Assembly: GCF_003008615.1 (NCBI RefSeq)
Contig: NZ_CP027657.1
Location: forward strand, 3,286,001 to 3,350,000
DNA length: 64,000 nt
Reading direction: 5' to 3'
From: Pseudomonas mendocina
Lineage (GTDB): Bacteria > Pseudomonadota > Gammaproteobacteria > Pseudomonadales > Pseudomonadaceae
Part shown: positions 36,492-46,872 of the stretch, one piece after another
How positions within the stretch are numbered: the stretch's first letter is position 1
Layout: each line of letters starts with the position of its first letter
The notes under the pieces: model-generated
Told to the model about the DNA's origin: nothing
Database searches by the model: none
The model's input: only the letters and a program-made list of their open reading frames with translations
Program-made: the position numbers and the translations under genes

Positions 36492-37271
36492 ATGCCGATT
36501 CGCTACATCCTCAAACAACTGCTGATGCCGCCAGGCATTCTGCTGCTATTGATCCTGCTGGCCTGGTGGCTGCGGCGCTCGTTTCCACGTCTGGCCGCCG
36601 CCTGCTTGGCTTTGGGAGTTGGCGGCTTGTGGTTGATGAGTCTACCGGCCGTGATGCAGTGGAGCGCCGGGCTGCTCGAACGTGAGCCGGTGTTGGCTGA
36701 AGAACAGTGGACGACGCTGGCGCAGCGTGCCGATGCCATCGTCATTCTCGGTGCGGGGCGTGAGCAGAATGATCCGGGCTGGGGCGGTGCCGATCAGCCT
36801 GGCTTGATGGCGCTCGAGCGACTGCGCTATGCGGCGCGCCTGGCGCGGGCCTCAGGTTTGCCGATGGCGGCTACCGGCGGCCTGCATTATGGGCAGCCGC
36901 CCAGCGAGGCGGCGTTGATGGCTGACGCGATGCAGCGTGACTACGGTCTGCCGATTCGCTGGCTGGAGGAGGAAAGCCGCACCACCTGGGAGAACGCTGT
37001 GCTTAGCGCCGAGCTGCTGCAGCCGCAGGGCGTGCGTCGCGTAGTGCTGGTGACCCAGGCCTGGCATATGCAGCGGGCGCGCTGGTGTTTCGAACAGGCT
37101 GGTTTCGAAGTGATCACCGCCCCGATGGGCTTTCTCAGTGCTGGCTATGAGCGACCGTTGGGTGGCTGGCTGCCGGAGTCCCGGGTGATCTGGCAGAGCA
37201 GCATGCTGCTCAACGAGGCGATTGGCCAGGTGGCCTATCCGCTGGTGTACGGGCAGGGTGAGAGGGATTAG
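36492..37271 (+). CDS. YdcF/ElyC-family DUF218 membrane protein
   Basis: The 259-residue protein has two N-terminal transmembrane helices (LLMPPGILLLLILLAWW and LAAACLALGVGGLWLMSLPAV) and a DUF218 domain with ADAIVILGAGREQND, a central ATGGLHYGQPPSEAALMADAM and TWENAVLSAELL...VVLVTQAWHMQRA. ElyC in E. coli supports peptidoglycan/envelope integrity. A perfect GGAGGT ribosome binding site precedes the ATG at 36492. It converges with lnt. Confidence 0.88.
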   Translation: MPIRYILKQLLMPPGILLLLILLAWWLRRSFPRLAAACLALGVGGLWLMSLPAVMQWSAGLLEREPVLAEEQWTTLAQRADAIVILGAGREQNDPGWGGADQPGLMALERLRYAARLARASGLPMAATGGLHYGQPPSEAALMADAMQRDYGLPIRWLEEESRTTWENAVLSAELLQPQGVRRVVLVTQAWHMQRARWCFEQAGFEVITAPMGFLSAGYERPLGGWLPESRVIWQSSMLLNEAIGQVAYPLVYGQGERD

Positions 37272-37413
37272 GGCGTACTCGCCGCAGGCAGTACGCCATT
37301 GAGGTGGTCTGGGCATGGCTGGCGGACTGTTCGCTAGGGCTCCAGAGTCAGCCTTAAGAGCTGACGTTGCAAGCAGCCGGCGTTCCAGTCCGCCCTACAG
37401 GGCTGCTTCGATC

Positions 37414-37460
37414 GGTACGCATGGCGCACCCTACGGGAGCTGTCTGGCGGTCTCCCGTAG
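37414..37460. repeat. short repeat and hairpin between convergent genes
   Basis: GGTACGCATGGCGCACC then CTAC (37414-37434) is a copy of the GTAGGGTGCGCC repeat. It overlaps a perfect hairpin, CTACGGGAG (37431-37439) with CTCCCGTAG (37452-37460), just before the lnt stop codon at 37468. Confidence 0.6.
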
Positions 37461-37467
37461 GGGCGAT

Positions 37468-38991
37468 TTACAGCGTCTTGGCCATACGACTGGCCAGCAG
37501 TGCCCAGCCCAGGATCAGGGCGCAGAAAATCGCCAGCGGCCAAATGCGCCATTTCAGGTAGGGCGTCAGCCCCTGCATCGGTACGACCTCGCCATACAGC
37601 ACGGCCTGCTGGAACTGCGGCAGCCATTGCTGCACGCGGCCATGCGGGTCGATGGTCACGGTCACGCCGTTGTTGGTGGCACGGATCATCCAGCGACCGG
37701 CCTCCAGCGCACGCATCTGTGCCATCTGCAAGTGCTGCAGCGGGCCGATAGAGCTGCCGAACCAGGCATCGTTGCTCACGGTCAGGAGGATGTCGCTGTC
37801 CGCGGCCAGGTCAGCGGCGAACTCCGGGTACACCACTTCGTAGCAGATGAACGGTGCGATCCGGTATCCCTTGGCCAGCAGTGGCGGCTGATCCGCAGGG
37901 CCGCGGGCGAAGTCGGACATTGGCAGGTCGAAGAAGGCGATCAACCCGCGTAGCACTTCTTGTAGGGGCACGTACTCACCGAATGGCACCAGTTTCTGTT
38001 TCAGGTAGGTGCCCTGGCCTTCGCCGAAGCTGGTGATGGCGTTGTAGTAACGCAACTCGCCCTCGGCATTGCTCTGGCGTACTGGTACGCCAGTGATCAG
38101 CGCGCTCTGGCGGTCACGCGCGAAGCGATCCATCACGCCGATATAGCCTTGCGCCATGTCCTTGAGCACAGGGATTGCGGTTTCCGGCCAGACCAGAATA
38201 TCCACCGGCTTGGCGCTGAAGCTGAGGTCGCGGTACAGGGCGAGTTGAGCATTCAACTGCGCCGGATCCCACTTCATGCTCTGTTCCACGTTGCCCTGGA
38301 CTGCCGCGATTTTCAGCGGCTCGCCAGCGGCTTGTGTCCAGTCGCGATCCTGCAGTGCCAGGCTCAGCGCCCAGGGGGCTAACAGCAAGATCACTGCTGC
38401 GACATAGCGTGGCTTGTTCGGACGCAACTGGTTGAGATTGATGATCAGCGCGGCGGTGAGGACGAGGACGAAGGAAATCAGCCATACGCCGCCAATCGGC
38501 GCCAGGCCGGCTAGCGGGCCGCTCAATTGGCTGTAGCCGGCGTAGAGCCAGGGAAAGCCGGTTAGGAACCAGCCGCGGAAGATTTCTTGCGCCAGCCACA
38601 GGGCGGCGAATGCCAGAGAGTCCGCCAGTGGCGCTTCGCTGCGACGTATCCAGCGTGCCCAGAGGGCTGCCATCAACGCGAAGAACAGGCCCAGGCCAGC
38701 GACGAAGCTCAGGGTCAACAGGCCTGCCAGAGCAGGTGACGCCGAGCCGTAGTCATGGATGCTGACATAAACCCAACTGGTGCCGGCGGCGAATAGGCCA
38801 AAACCGTAGCACCAGCCACGCAGTGCAGCCTGTCCTGGACGTAGCTCGCGCAGGCTGAAGTACAGCACGGCGATGGACAGCACAGCCAAAGGCCAGATAT
38901 CGAAGGGGGCGAAAGCCAGTGGCGCGATGGCACCAGCAACCAGGGCGGCGAGATGGCCGGGCCAGCCCGAACGGGTCATCCATTGCAGCAT
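37468..38991 (-). CDS. lnt: apolipoprotein N-acyltransferase
   Basis: The 507-residue inner-membrane enzyme adds the third acyl chain to lipoproteins. About seven membrane helices come first, then a nitrilase-like domain with the Glu-Lys-Cys triad visible in LVWPETAIPV, KQKLVPFGEYVPL and PFICYEVVYPE. The start at 38991 (MLQWMTRSG) follows AGGACTTGCCC. It is the last gene of ybeZ-ybeY-corC-lnt, and supports LptE and the other lipoproteins in the window. Confidence 0.97.
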   Translation of the reverse strand: MLQWMTRSGWPGHLAALVAGAIAPLAFAPFDIWPLAVLSIAVLYFSLRELRPGQAALRGWCYGFGLFAAGTSWVYVSIHDYGSASPALAGLLTLSFVAGLGLFFALMAALWARWIRRSEAPLADSLAFAALWLAQEIFRGWFLTGFPWLYAGYSQLSGPLAGLAPIGGVWLISFVLVLTAALIINLNQLRPNKPRYVAAVILLLAPWALSLALQDRDWTQAAGEPLKIAAVQGNVEQSMKWDPAQLNAQLALYRDLSFSAKPVDILVWPETAIPVLKDMAQGYIGVMDRFARDRQSALITGVPVRQSNAEGELRYYNAITSFGEGQGTYLKQKLVPFGEYVPLQEVLRGLIAFFDLPMSDFARGPADQPPLLAKGYRIAPFICYEVVYPEFAADLAADSDILLTVSNDAWFGSSIGPLQHLQMAQMRALEAGRWMIRATNNGVTVTIDPHGRVQQWLPQFQQAVLYGEVVPMQGLTPYLKWRIWPLAIFCALILGWALLASRMAKTL

Positions 38992-39092
38992 GGGCAAGTC
39001 CTAGGAAAGCGGTGGCGCAAGGGTAGAGCTGAAATGCTGCCTCGGGAAGGCGGGCGCGGGGAAATTCGTGGCAGTGTTTTGCAGGCGTGCCA

Positions 39093-39124
39093 CTCGCCAT
39101 GGCCGCAGTTGCGACCATGGCGAG
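39093..39124. terminator. hairpin between corC and lnt
   Basis: CTCGCCATGG (39093-39102) and CCATGGCGAG (39115-39124) are exact complements over 12 bases, ten bases after the corC stop. No T-run; probable attenuation or stability element within the operon. Confidence 0.45.
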
Positions 39125-39133
39125 GCATCAGCG

Positions 39134-39973
39134 TCAGCGATTGAGCGGTGTTACACGCAGCAGGTGGATGCGACGACTGTCGGCGTTGAGCACGCGGAAG
39201 CGAAACCCGCCGATCTCGGTGACTTCATTGCGCTTGGGCAGATGGTCGAAGGCACTCATCACCAGGCCGCCGACGGTGTCGTACTCATCGTCGGGGAATT
39301 CGCTGGCGAAGGTTTCATTGAAGCTGTAGATCGGTGTCAGCGCCTTGATCAGGAAATCGCCGGAAGGCAGCGGTTTGATGTAGCCGTCTTCCTCGACGTC
39401 ATGTTCGTCCTCGATGTCGCCGACGATCTGCTCGAGCACGTCTTCGATGGTCACCAGGCCGGCGACGCCGCCGTACTCGTCGATGACCACGGCCATGTGG
39501 TTGTGGTTGGCGCGGAACTCGCGCAGGAGCACGTTGAGGCGCTTGGACTCGGGTACGAAGGTGGCCGGTCGCAGCATGTCCTTGAGGTTGAAGTCCGGTT
39601 GTTCGCCGGAGAGGATCAGCGGCAGCAGATCCTTGGCCAGCAGGATGCCAATCACGTCGTCGAGGCTTTCGCCGATCACCGGGTAGCGCGAGTGCGCGGC
39701 ATCGATGATGGCGGGCAGGAATTCGCGTGGCGTCTGGGTGGACTTGATGCTGATCATCTGCGAGCGCGGCACCATGATGTCGCGTACCTGCAGGTCGGCG
39801 ACCTGGATTGCGCCTTCGACGATGGCCAGTGCCTCGCTGTCGAGCAGCTTGTTCTGGTGGGCTTCACGCAGGACTTCCAGCAGTTCCTGGCGGTTTCTCG
39901 GCTCATGAGCAAAAGCCTGGGTCAGCTTGTTGAACCAGGACTTCTGCTCGTTGCTCGATCGGTCTTCGCTCAT
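39134..39973 (-). CDS. corC: CorC/HlyC-type CBS-domain protein
   Basis: The 279-residue cytoplasmic protein has tandem CBS domains (VRDIMVPRSQMISI..., FVPESKRLNVLLREFRANHNHMAVVIDEYGG) and a C-terminal CorC/HlyC domain ending GFRFRVLNADSRRIHLLRVTPL. It lacks the membrane DUF21 domain, like E. coli YbeX/CorC, associated with Mg/Co efflux and ribosome-related functions. The start at 39973 gives MSEDRSSNEQKSW. It lies in the ybeZ-ybeY-corC-lnt operon. Confidence 0.95.
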   Translation of the reverse strand: MSEDRSSNEQKSWFNKLTQAFAHEPRNRQELLEVLREAHQNKLLDSEALAIVEGAIQVADLQVRDIMVPRSQMISIKSTQTPREFLPAIIDAAHSRYPVIGESLDDVIGILLAKDLLPLILSGEQPDFNLKDMLRPATFVPESKRLNVLLREFRANHNHMAVVIDEYGGVAGLVTIEDVLEQIVGDIEDEHDVEEDGYIKPLPSGDFLIKALTPIYSFNETFASEFPDDEYDTVGGLVMSAFDHLPKRNEVTEIGGFRFRVLNADSRRIHLLRVTPLNR

Positions 39974-39995
39974 GGCGTTTACTCGGGGTTCCTTG

Positions 39996-40460
39996 TCAGG
40001 AGGGGGATTCGTCGCCGGCATATGGGTCGGGATGACCCAGTTCGGCGAGCAATTGTCGTTCCAGTTCTTCCATCTCGAGGGCTTCTTCTTCCTCGATATG
40101 GTCATAGCCGAGCAGGTGCAGGCAGCCATGGATCACCAGGTGTGCCCAGTGCGCCTCCAGTGTCTTGCCTTGCTCGGCGGCTTCGCGCTCGACGACCGGT
40201 ACGCAGATCACCAGATCGCCCAGCAGCGGAATATCGAGAATCCCGTCGGGAATCTCGGCGGGGAAGGACAGTACGTTGGTGGCGTAGTCCTTGTGCCGCC
40301 AGGTGTGGTTCAGCTCGCGGCCTTCGGCTTCATCGACCAGGCGAATGGTCAACTCGGAGTCAGCCGTGCGCTGGCGCAACGCCAGTTCGCACCAGCGGCG
40401 CAATTGCGCCTCATCCGGGTGCTGGCCGTCACTGGCCAGCTGCAGGTCGAGCTCAAGCAT
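39996..40460 (-). CDS. ybeY: endoribonuclease YbeY
   Basis: The 154-residue metalloenzyme takes part in 16S rRNA 3'-end maturation and ribosome quality control. The zinc motif [11 protein letters not shown] is intact. The start at 40460 ([10 protein letters not shown]) overlaps the ybeZ stop by eight bases, showing translational coupling. Confidence 0.97.
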   Translation of the reverse strand: MLELDLQLASDGQHPDEAQLRRWCELALRQRTADSELTIRLVDEAEGRELNHTWRHKDYATNVLSFPAEIPDGILDIPLLGDLVICVPVVEREAAEQGKTLEAHWAHLVIHGCLHLLGYDHIEEEEALEMEELERQLLAELGHPDPYAGDESPS

Positions 40461-41490
40461 CGTTGTTGTCGACCTTGCCGTGCAGGCGATTGTCGTGGCG
40501 CTCATAGGCTTCGACGATGCGTTGCACCAGGGGGTGACGCACCACATCCTTGGGCTTGAAATGGGTGAAGCTGATGCCCGGTACGTCGCGCAGTACGTCG
40601 ATGACGTGAGTCAGGCCGCTCTTGGTGCCGCGCGGCAGGTCGACCTGGGTGATATCGCCAGTGATCACGGCGGTGGAGCCGAAACCGATACGGGTGAGGA
40701 ACATCTTCATCTGCTCGACGGTGGTGTTCTGACTCTCGTCGAGAATGATGAAGCTGTTATTAAGGGTACGGCCGCGCATGTAAGCCAGCGGGGCAACCTC
40801 GATCACCTGTTTCTCGATCAGCTTGGCCACATGCTCGAAGCCGAGCATTTCGTAGAGCGCGTCGTACAGTGGGCGCAAGTAGGGGTCGATCTTCTGCGCC
40901 AGGTCACCCGGCAGGAAGCCGAGCTTCTCGCCGGCCTCGACTGCTGGGCGCACCAGCAGGATGCGGCGCACCTGTTCGCGCTCCAGCGCATCGACGGCGC
41001 AGGCGACGGCCAGGTAGGTCTTGCCGGTGCCGGCCGGACCGATGCCGAAGTTGATGTCATGATCGAGGATCGATTTGACGTAGCGCTGCTGGTTGGCGCC
41101 GCGTGGCTTGATCACGCCTTTGCGCGTGCGCAGGGTGACCTGCGGCAGATTGCTGGGGTTGACCAGCTCTTCGACCCCTGACTCCTGCAGATACAGGTGC
41201 ACCAGATCGGGTGACAGTTCGCTGGCCTTGGTCTCGCGGTACAGCTTGCGCAGCAACTGTTCGGCGGCTTGGGCTTTCTCGGCATCGCCAAGCAATTCGA
41301 ACTGGTTACCGCGGTTGCGGATTTCCAGACCGAGGCGCTCTTCGATCAGACGCAGGTGTTCGTCGAACTGGCCGCAGAGGTTGGCGAAACGGCGGGCCTC
41401 GAAAGGTTCGAGGGTGAAACGATGGGGTTCTAGGGAAGCGTTCAAGGTCTTGTGTTGACTGCCATTCGGCTGGGAGTGAGGAGCAAGCAT
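40453..41490 (-). CDS. ybeZ: PhoH-like ATPase YbeZ
   Basis: The 345-residue protein has a PhoH ATPase domain with Walker A GPAGTGKT, the [18 protein letters not shown] block and a Walker-B-like [11 protein letters not shown]. YbeZ partners with YbeY in rRNA handling. It is 55 bases downstream of miaB, separated by a hairpin. Confidence 0.96.
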   Translation of the reverse strand: MLAPHSQPNGSQHKTLNASLEPHRFTLEPFEARRFANLCGQFDEHLRLIEERLGLEIRNRGNQFELLGDAEKAQAAEQLLRKLYRETKASELSPDLVHLYLQESGVEELVNPSNLPQVTLRTRKGVIKPRGANQQRYVKSILDHDINFGIGPAGTGKTYLAVACAVDALEREQVRRILLVRPAVEAGEKLGFLPGDLAQKIDPYLRPLYDALYEMLGFEHVAKLIEKQVIEVAPLAYMRGRTLNNSFIILDESQNTTVEQMKMFLTRIGFGSTAVITGDITQVDLPRGTKSGLTHVIDVLRDVPGISFTHFKPKDVVRHPLVQRIVEAYERHDNRLHGKVDNNDA

Positions 41491-41497
41491 AACGCTG

Positions 41498-41525
41498 TCC
41501 GCCTACCTGGGAAAGCGTAGGCGGA
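41498..41525. terminator. hairpin between miaB and ybeZ
   Basis: TCCGCCTAC (41498-41506) pairs with GTAGGCGGA (41517-41525). No T-run; a possible partial terminator that would reduce read-through from miaB into ybeZ. Confidence 0.45.
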
Positions 41526-41545
41526 TCAGGCTTTGGTCGGGGGCG

Positions 41546-42889
41546 TCAGTGCAGGTTCGACTCGCTGAGCAGGGTGCCGCGCAGGGAGTGGGGCAGGGCG
41601 TCGTCGATATGCACGTCGACGAACTGGCCGATCAGGCGTGGGTCGTCGCAACGGAAGTTGACGATACGGTTCTGCTCGGTGCGGCCCTGGAGCATGCCTG
41701 GATCTTTCTTCGAGTAATCGCTGACCAGGATGCGCTGTACCGTGCCGACCATGCGTCGGCTGTTCTCGAAGCCGTTCTGATTGATTCGGTGCTGGAGCAG
41801 GGCCAGGCGCTGCTTCTTCACCTCGTCCGGGGTGTCGTCGACCAGGTCGGCCGCCGGCGTACCAGGGCGCGAGCTGTAGATGAAGGAGAAGGAGAAGTCG
41901 AAACCGACATCCTCGATCAGCTTCATGGTCTGCTCGAAGTCCTTCTCGGTCTCGCCGGGGAAGCCGACGATGAAGTCCGAGCTGATCAGGATGTCCGGCA
42001 CGGCGGCGCGCAGTTTGCGGATGCGCGACTTGTATTCCAGCGCGGTGTGGTTGCGCTTCATCGCCGCCAGAATGCGATCCGAGCCGGACTGTACGGGCAG
42101 GTGCAGGTACTTCACCAACTGCGGGATTTCGGCGTGGGCCTGGATGATCGCGTCGGAGAACTCCAGCGGGTGGCTGGTGGTGTAGCGGATGCGCTCGACG
42201 CCGTCGACCAGCGCCACGGCATGCAGCAGTTCGGCGAAGTCGGCGATGCGGCCGTCCGGCGTCTCGCCACGGTAGCCGTTGACGTTCTGTCCGAGCAGGG
42301 TGATTTCCTTCACGCCTTTCTCGGTCAGGGAGGTGATTTCCATCAGTACGTCGATCAGCGGGCGGCTGACTTCCTCGCCACGGGTGTAAGGCACTACGCA
42401 GAAGGTGCAGTACTTGCTGCAACCTTCCATCACCGAAACAAAGGCGCTGGGGCCGTCGACACGCGGTTCCGGCAGGCGGTCGAATTTCTCGATCTCGGGG
42501 AAGCTGATGTCGACCTGCGCGGTCTTGGTCACGCGGGCAGCGTCGATCATCTCTGGCAAGCGGTGCAGGGTCTGTGGGCCGAAGACCACGTCGACATAGG
42601 GCGCGCGATCACGGATCGCGGCGCCTTCCTGGCTGGCCACGCAGCCGCCGACGCCGATCACCAGATCCGGATTGGCTTGCTTCAGCTCGCGCCAGCGGCC
42701 GAGCTGGGAAAACACCTTGTCCTGGGCCTTTTCGCGAATCGAGCAGGTATTGAGCAGGATGACGTCGGCCTCTTCCGGTCGCTCGGTGACTTCCAGGGCC
42801 TGATGCTCGCCCAGCAGGTCGACCATGCGCGAGCTGTCGTACTCGTTCATCTGGCAACCGTGGGTTTCGATATAGAGCTTCTTGGTCAT
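41546..42889 (-). CDS. miaB: tRNA-2-methylthio-N6-adenosine synthase MiaB
   Basis: The 447-residue radical-SAM enzyme adds a methylthio group at A37 of tRNAs. Three N-terminal cysteines ([18 protein letters not shown] and [10 protein letters not shown]) bind the auxiliary cluster; CSKYCTFC binds the SAM cluster; a TRAM domain ends the protein. The start at 42889 gives [19 protein letters not shown]. It heads the miaB-ybeZ-ybeY-corC-lnt run. Confidence 0.98.
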   Translation of the reverse strand: MTKKLYIETHGCQMNEYDSSRMVDLLGEHQALEVTERPEEADVILLNTCSIREKAQDKVFSQLGRWRELKQANPDLVIGVGGCVASQEGAAIRDRAPYVDVVFGPQTLHRLPEMIDAARVTKTAQVDISFPEIEKFDRLPEPRVDGPSAFVSVMEGCSKYCTFCVVPYTRGEEVSRPLIDVLMEITSLTEKGVKEITLLGQNVNGYRGETPDGRIADFAELLHAVALVDGVERIRYTTSHPLEFSDAIIQAHAEIPQLVKYLHLPVQSGSDRILAAMKRNHTALEYKSRIRKLRAAVPDILISSDFIVGFPGETEKDFEQTMKLIEDVGFDFSFSFIYSSRPGTPAADLVDDTPDEVKKQRLALLQHRINQNGFENSRRMVGTVQRILVSDYSKKDPGMLQGRTEQNRIVNFRCDDPRLIGQFVDVHIDDALPHSLRGTLLSESNLH

Positions 42890-42956
42890 GGCAGTGTCTG
42901 AGGTGGTTAAAAAATGACCGCGCATTATAGGCATGTGCCAGAGGTGGCGCTACCGC

Positions 42957-43751
42957 TCAGCGGGTGCGTGAGTAATCTTGCTCCAGTACCAACTGGTCAT
43001 CGTGCAAGAGATACAGCGCGTCGATCAGGTCATAAGCGCTGCCGCCATAGCAGTCGCGACCTTCGCCTTGTAGGCGAAGATGCTGCTGGTCGCCTTCGGA
43101 ATTCACGCTCAGGGTCTGGATGCTGCAGCAGCGTGAGGCGTCAGCCAGTGGGCTGTCGTTATCGCCTGCGGCAGGAACGAGCTGGCGCAGGGGGTGGCCA
43201 GCGCGCCATTCTTCTATATGCGGGCAGGACTGCGCAGTAGGAGCAGGTAGTAGCACCAGGCAGCTACCAGAAACGGTGGCGATGCTGGTTATTGCACCCT
43301 CGGCAGGTTGTGGGCAGGGCGTTGCGCTATACGAACTCAGGCGTTTCTCGTGCGCTGCATGACAGAGGCGTTGATTGGTTCGCAAGGCGTGCTGGAGGCG
43401 ATCATCCTGCTCCAGATGCTGCTGGATGTCCCATGGGCTGGCCGGGTTATCGATCAAGCGCCCCAGCAGCACAAGGCAATCCTGCTCACGGCCAACCTTG
43501 AGGTAGGCGAGTGACAGGTCGCTGCGCAGCCAGTACCAGTTGGCATCGAGAGTGTCGTAGAGGCAGGCGTCCTGTTGTCGCTGCACCTGTTCCAGGCGCG
43601 CGATGGCGTCCGCGTAGTCGCCACGGGAGACAAGCGTGTCTACCAAGGGGCGACGCAGCGCGTTCTCCGAGCAATCCTTCTCCGCCGCCTGAGCGGAAAG
43701 TGTCAGCAGTGTGGCCAGTAGCATGGTGCAAAGCACCTGAAATGCAGGCAT
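42957..43751 (-). CDS. secreted hypothetical protein, cysteine-rich
   Basis: The 264-residue product has a signal peptide (FQVLCTMLLATLLTLSAQAAEKDC) and about ten cysteines in the mature part, suggesting several disulphides. The N-terminal half (LVDTLVSRGDYADAIARLEQVQRQQDACLYDTLDANWYWLRSDLSLAYLKVGREQDCLVLL) looks like tetratricopeptide-type helices. The start at 43751 follows AAGGACG. It is divergent from the DUF1820 gene and its stop lies 67 bases upstream of miaB. I do not recognise a family. Confidence 0.75.
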   Translation of the reverse strand: MPAFQVLCTMLLATLLTLSAQAAEKDCSENALRRPLVDTLVSRGDYADAIARLEQVQRQQDACLYDTLDANWYWLRSDLSLAYLKVGREQDCLVLLGRLIDNPASPWDIQQHLEQDDRLQHALRTNQRLCHAAHEKRLSSYSATPCPQPAEGAITSIATVSGSCLVLLPAPTAQSCPHIEEWRAGHPLRQLVPAAGDNDSPLADASRCCSIQTLSVNSEGDQQHLRLQGEGRDCYGGSAYDLIDALYLLHDDQLVLEQDYSRTR

Positions 43752-43851
43752 GGGATTTCGTCCTTGATGTTGATTCGCTGGGCGGGCAGCGGTGTTGTAT
43801 GGGCGTGCTGTGCTATTCTGCGCGCCCCGTTTTTCCTGACTTCGAGCCTTC

Positions 43852-44175
43852 ATGAGCAAGCGCGACCCCATCTACAAGGTGATTTTTCTCAACCAGGGCC
43901 AGGTGTATGAAATGTACGCCAAGCAGATCTACCAGAGCGATCTGTGGGGGTTTCTGGAAGTGGAGGAATTCGTCTTCGGTGAGCGCAGCCAACTGGTGGT
44001 CGACCCCAGCGAGGAAAAGCTCAAGGCGCAGTTCGAAGGTGTGGTGCGCAGCTTCGTGCCGATGCACGCGATCATCCGTATCGACGAGGTGGAGCGGTTG
44101 GGCACGGCGAAGATCAGCGAGGCCAAAGGCGGCGGTAACGTGATGCCGTTCCCCATGCCAATGCCCGAGAAGTGA
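43852..44175 (+). CDS. DUF1820-family protein
   Basis: The 107-residue cytoplasmic protein matches the short DUF1820 family of gamma-proteobacteria (MSKRDPIYKVIFLNQGQVYEMYAKQIYQSDLWGFLEVEEFVFGE), ending in a methionine/proline tail (VMPFPMPMPEK). No catalytic motif is visible. It is a monocistronic gene near miaB and hemL, as in other pseudomonads. Function unknown. Confidence 0.88.
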   Translation: MSKRDPIYKVIFLNQGQVYEMYAKQIYQSDLWGFLEVEEFVFGERSQLVVDPSEEKLKAQFEGVVRSFVPMHAIIRIDEVERLGTAKISEAKGGGNVMPFPMPMPEK

Positions 44176-44185
44176 GAGCGTTTTT

Positions 44186-44208
44186 GTAGGGTGCGCCGCG
44201 CGCACCGG
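44186..44208. repeat. GTAGGGTGCGCC-type short repeat
   Basis: GTAGGGTGCGCCGCGCGCACC plus flanking bases lie between the DUF1820 and SEL1 genes. The GGTGCGC/GCGCACC arms could form a short hairpin ending both convergent transcripts. Confidence 0.6.
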
Positions 44209-44223
44209 AAACGATGCGAACGA

Positions 44224-44772
44224 TCAAGGCAGAGGCGAGAAGGGCGAGCGGCCTTCGGCGGTCTGCAATTCCAGCAGGTAGCTGCGGAAGATCTGGCCCA
44301 GTACCTGGCTGGCAATTTCCAGCTCATCGCGACGCATCTGCGCCGAAACCAGATCGGCGCTGTCCATCGCTTCGTCCGAACCGTTGACCGAAGCCATCTT
44401 CAATACGATGTAGGCCTGCACATTGTTGGCCGGTACGCCTTCGCCGCGGAAGAACATGGTGCCCAGGCGCAACTGGGCTTCGGCATGACCCTGTAGCGAA
44501 GCACGTTCGAACCAGGTCAGCGCCTGCTTGAAATCGCGTGGGGTGCGTTTGCCGTCGTAGTAGTACTCGCCCAGCTCGTAGGCCGCCTGCATGTTGCCAC
44601 CGCGTGCCATTTCCTGGCAGCTGGCGAGGGCATCGGGCATGTCTTCAGGCGTAGCGTTCAGGGCACAGCTGCCGCTGGCAGGGATCAGCAGGGAGTTGCC
44701 GCCTGCAAGTGCAAACAGCGGGAGGAAAAGCAACAGGCAGCCCAGAGACAGGGTGCGGCCGGTGCGGTTCAT
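44224..44772 (-). CDS. secreted SEL1-repeat protein
   Basis: The 182-residue protein has a signal peptide (LGCLLLFLPLFALAGG) and two to three SEL1-type helical repeats (AYELGEYYYDGKRTPRDFKQALTWFERASLQGHAEAQLRLGTMFFRGEGVPANNVQAYIVLKMA). Such repeats mediate periplasmic protein interactions. It lies upstream of the DUF1820 stop in convergent orientation and 161 bases downstream of hemL. Partner unknown. Confidence 0.87.
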   Translation of the reverse strand: MNRTGRTLSLGCLLLFLPLFALAGGNSLLIPASGSCALNATPEDMPDALASCQEMARGGNMQAAYELGEYYYDGKRTPRDFKQALTWFERASLQGHAEAQLRLGTMFFRGEGVPANNVQAYIVLKMASVNGSDEAMDSADLVSAQMRRDELEIASQVLGQIFRSYLLELQTAEGRSPFSPLP

Positions 44773-44933
44773 CTGGATAGCGGTGCCTCAACGGTTCGGG
44801 GCGGGTTACGGAAGCAGCCGGGCGTAGAGTGCGCCGGCCTTCGCATTATGGAGTAAGTCGGCGCAATCTTACAAAGTCTTTACCCAGGCTGGGCAGGTGC
44901 TGGGGGCTCGTTGGCCGCCAGCCTGGGTCAGGT

Positions 44934-46223
44934 TCAGGCTTTCTTCAGTTCGGCGAAGGCGCGTTCAGCAGCGTCCAGAGTCTGCTTCAGTTCGGTTTCG
45001 CCATGGGCGATGGAGGTGAAGCCAGCCTCGAAGGCGCTCGGTGCCAGGTACACGCCGCCATCGAGCATCAAATGGAAGAAGCGGTTGAAGCGCGCGCTAT
45101 CGCTGGCCATTACGTCGGCGAAGGTGACGATGTCGTCGGCGCCGCTGAAGTACAGGCCGAACATGGCGCCCGCCTGGGTAGTGACGAAGGGGATGCCGGC
45201 AGCATCCGCGCGCTGCTGCAGGCCGTCGAGCATGCGCGTGGTGTAATCGGTCAGCTCGGTGTGGAAGCCCGGGCGGCTGATCAGCTTCAGCGTGGTCAGG
45301 CCGGCGGCCATGGCCAGCGGGTTACCCGACAGGGTGCCGGCCTGATAGACCGGGCCGAGCGGGGCGATGCATTCCATGATCGCGCGTTTGCCGCCGAAGC
45401 AGCCGACCGGCATGCCGCCGCCGATGATCTTGCCGAAGGTGGTCAGGTCCGGGGTGACGCCATAGTGCGCCTGGGCGCCGCCGAGGGCGACGCGGAAACC
45501 GGTCATCACCTCGTCGAAGATCAATACCACACCGTGCTTGTCGCACTGCTCGCGCAGGCCTTCGAGGAAGCCCGGCGCCGGTGGTACGCAGTTCATGTTG
45601 CCGGCCACTGGCTCGACGATGATACAGGCCACTTCCTGGCCGACCTGCGCCAGGCACTCGGCCACGGCGTCGATGTCGTTGAACGGCAGGGTCAGGGTGT
45701 GCTTGGCGAAGGCCGCCGGCACGCCCGCTGAGTTCGGCACGCCTTGAGTCAGGGCGCCGGAGCCGGCCTTGACCAGCAGGCTGTCGGAGTGGCCGTGGTA
45801 GCAGCCTTCGAACTTGATGATGCTGTCGCGGCCGGTGTAACCACGGGCCAGGCGGATGGCGCTCATGGTCGCTTCGGTGCCGGAGCTGACCATGCGCACC
45901 ATGTCCATCGACGGCACCAGGCTGCACACCAGTTCGGCCATCTCGGTTTCCAGCGCGGTTGGCGCGCCGTAGGACAGGCCGTGCTCCAGTTGGCGACGCA
46001 CCGAGTCGAGCACGTCCGGATGGCTGTGGCCAAGGATCATCGGCCCCCAGGAGCCGACATAGTCGACATAGCGCTTGTCATCCTCGTCCGTCACATAGGC
46101 ACCTTCGGCGTGCTTGAAGAACAGCGGCGTGCCGCCGACGCTCTTGAAGGCGCGCACCGGCGAGTTGACGCCACCGGGGATGTGTTTCTGGGCGTTGGCG
46201 AAGAGGATCTCGGAGCGGGACAT
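44934..46223 (-). CDS. hemL: glutamate-1-semialdehyde 2,1-aminomutase
   Basis: The 429-residue PLP enzyme makes 5-aminolevulinate for tetrapyrroles. It begins [26 protein letters not shown] and shows [12 protein letters not shown] and the PLP lysine in [22 protein letters not shown] precedes the start. It follows thiE by 22 bases on the same strand, as in P. aeruginosa PA3977-PA3976. Confidence 0.98.
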   Translation of the reverse strand: MSRSEILFANAQKHIPGGVNSPVRAFKSVGGTPLFFKHAEGAYVTDEDDKRYVDYVGSWGPMILGHSHPDVLDSVRRQLEHGLSYGAPTALETEMAELVCSLVPSMDMVRMVSSGTEATMSAIRLARGYTGRDSIIKFEGCYHGHSDSLLVKAGSGALTQGVPNSAGVPAAFAKHTLTLPFNDIDAVAECLAQVGQEVACIIVEPVAGNMNCVPPAPGFLEGLREQCDKHGVVLIFDEVMTGFRVALGGAQAHYGVTPDLTTFGKIIGGGMPVGCFGGKRAIMECIAPLGPVYQAGTLSGNPLAMAAGLTTLKLISRPGFHTELTDYTTRMLDGLQQRADAAGIPFVTTQAGAMFGLYFSGADDIVTFADVMASDSARFNRFFHLMLDGGVYLAPSAFEAGFTSIAHGETELKQTLDAAERAFAELKKA

Positions 46224-46245
46224 GGCAAGTTCTCTCTGAAATGGA

Positions 46246-46872
46246 TCAAACGAACAGCGCGGCGAAGGCGCGGGCGCGGTCTTCCACCGCGGTGGTGGAG
46301 TCCGCGGCGAACAGGGCGTGAATCACGGCGACCATGCTGGCGCCGCGGGCGATCAGGCCGGGAGCGGTTTCCAGGGTCACGCCGCCGATGGCGACGATGG
46401 GCTGGGCGAAGCGTGCACGCGCCTCGTCCAGCAGCTCCACGGTGGCAGCCGGGGCGCCGGGCTTGGTGTGGGAGTTGAAGAAGCGGCCAAAGGCGATGTA
46501 GCTGGCGCCTTCGGCGACGGCGCGCTCGGCCAGCTCCAGCTGCGCGTGGCAGGTGCCGCCGATCACGGCATCCTCGCCGAGGCGAGCGCGTGCGGCGGCC
46601 AGGGAGCCATCACCCTGACCCAGGTGCAGGCTGACGTTGAGGCGTGCGGCCAGCTCCAGGTCATCGTTGATGATCAAGGTGGCGTCATATCGCTTGCATA
46701 GCTCGGCCAGGGCCTGAGCTTCGTCCAGGCGTCGCCCGGCGTCGCCGGATTTGTCGCGGTATTGCAGCAGGCGCGCGCCACCGCGCAGAGCGGCCTCGCT
46801 ATAAGGCAGCAGCTTGCCGTCGGCCAGCAGCGGCGTATCGGTGATCGCATACAGGCCGCGCAGGTTCTTCAT
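46246..46872 (-). CDS. thiE: thiamine-phosphate synthase
   Basis: The 208-residue TIM-barrel enzyme couples HMP-pyrophosphate with thiazole phosphate. Motifs: [58 protein letters not shown] and [13 protein letters not shown]. Its start overlaps the thiD stop by four bases. No TPP riboswitch is visible upstream of the pair. Confidence 0.97.
   Translation of the reverse strand: MKNLRGLYAITDTPLLADGKLLPYSEAALRGGARLLQYRDKSGDAGRRLDEAQALAELCKRYDATLIINDDLELAARLNVSLHLGQGDGSLAAARARLGEDAVIGGTCHAQLELAERAVAEGASYIAFGRFFNSHTKPGAPAATVELLDEARARFAQPIVAIGGVTLETAPGLIARGASMVAVIHALFAADSTTAVEDRARAFAALFV

Noticed and set aside
39068..40507. Long plus-strand open frame opposite corC and ybeY
   Set aside because: Shadow of well-conserved genes; no start signal or domain.
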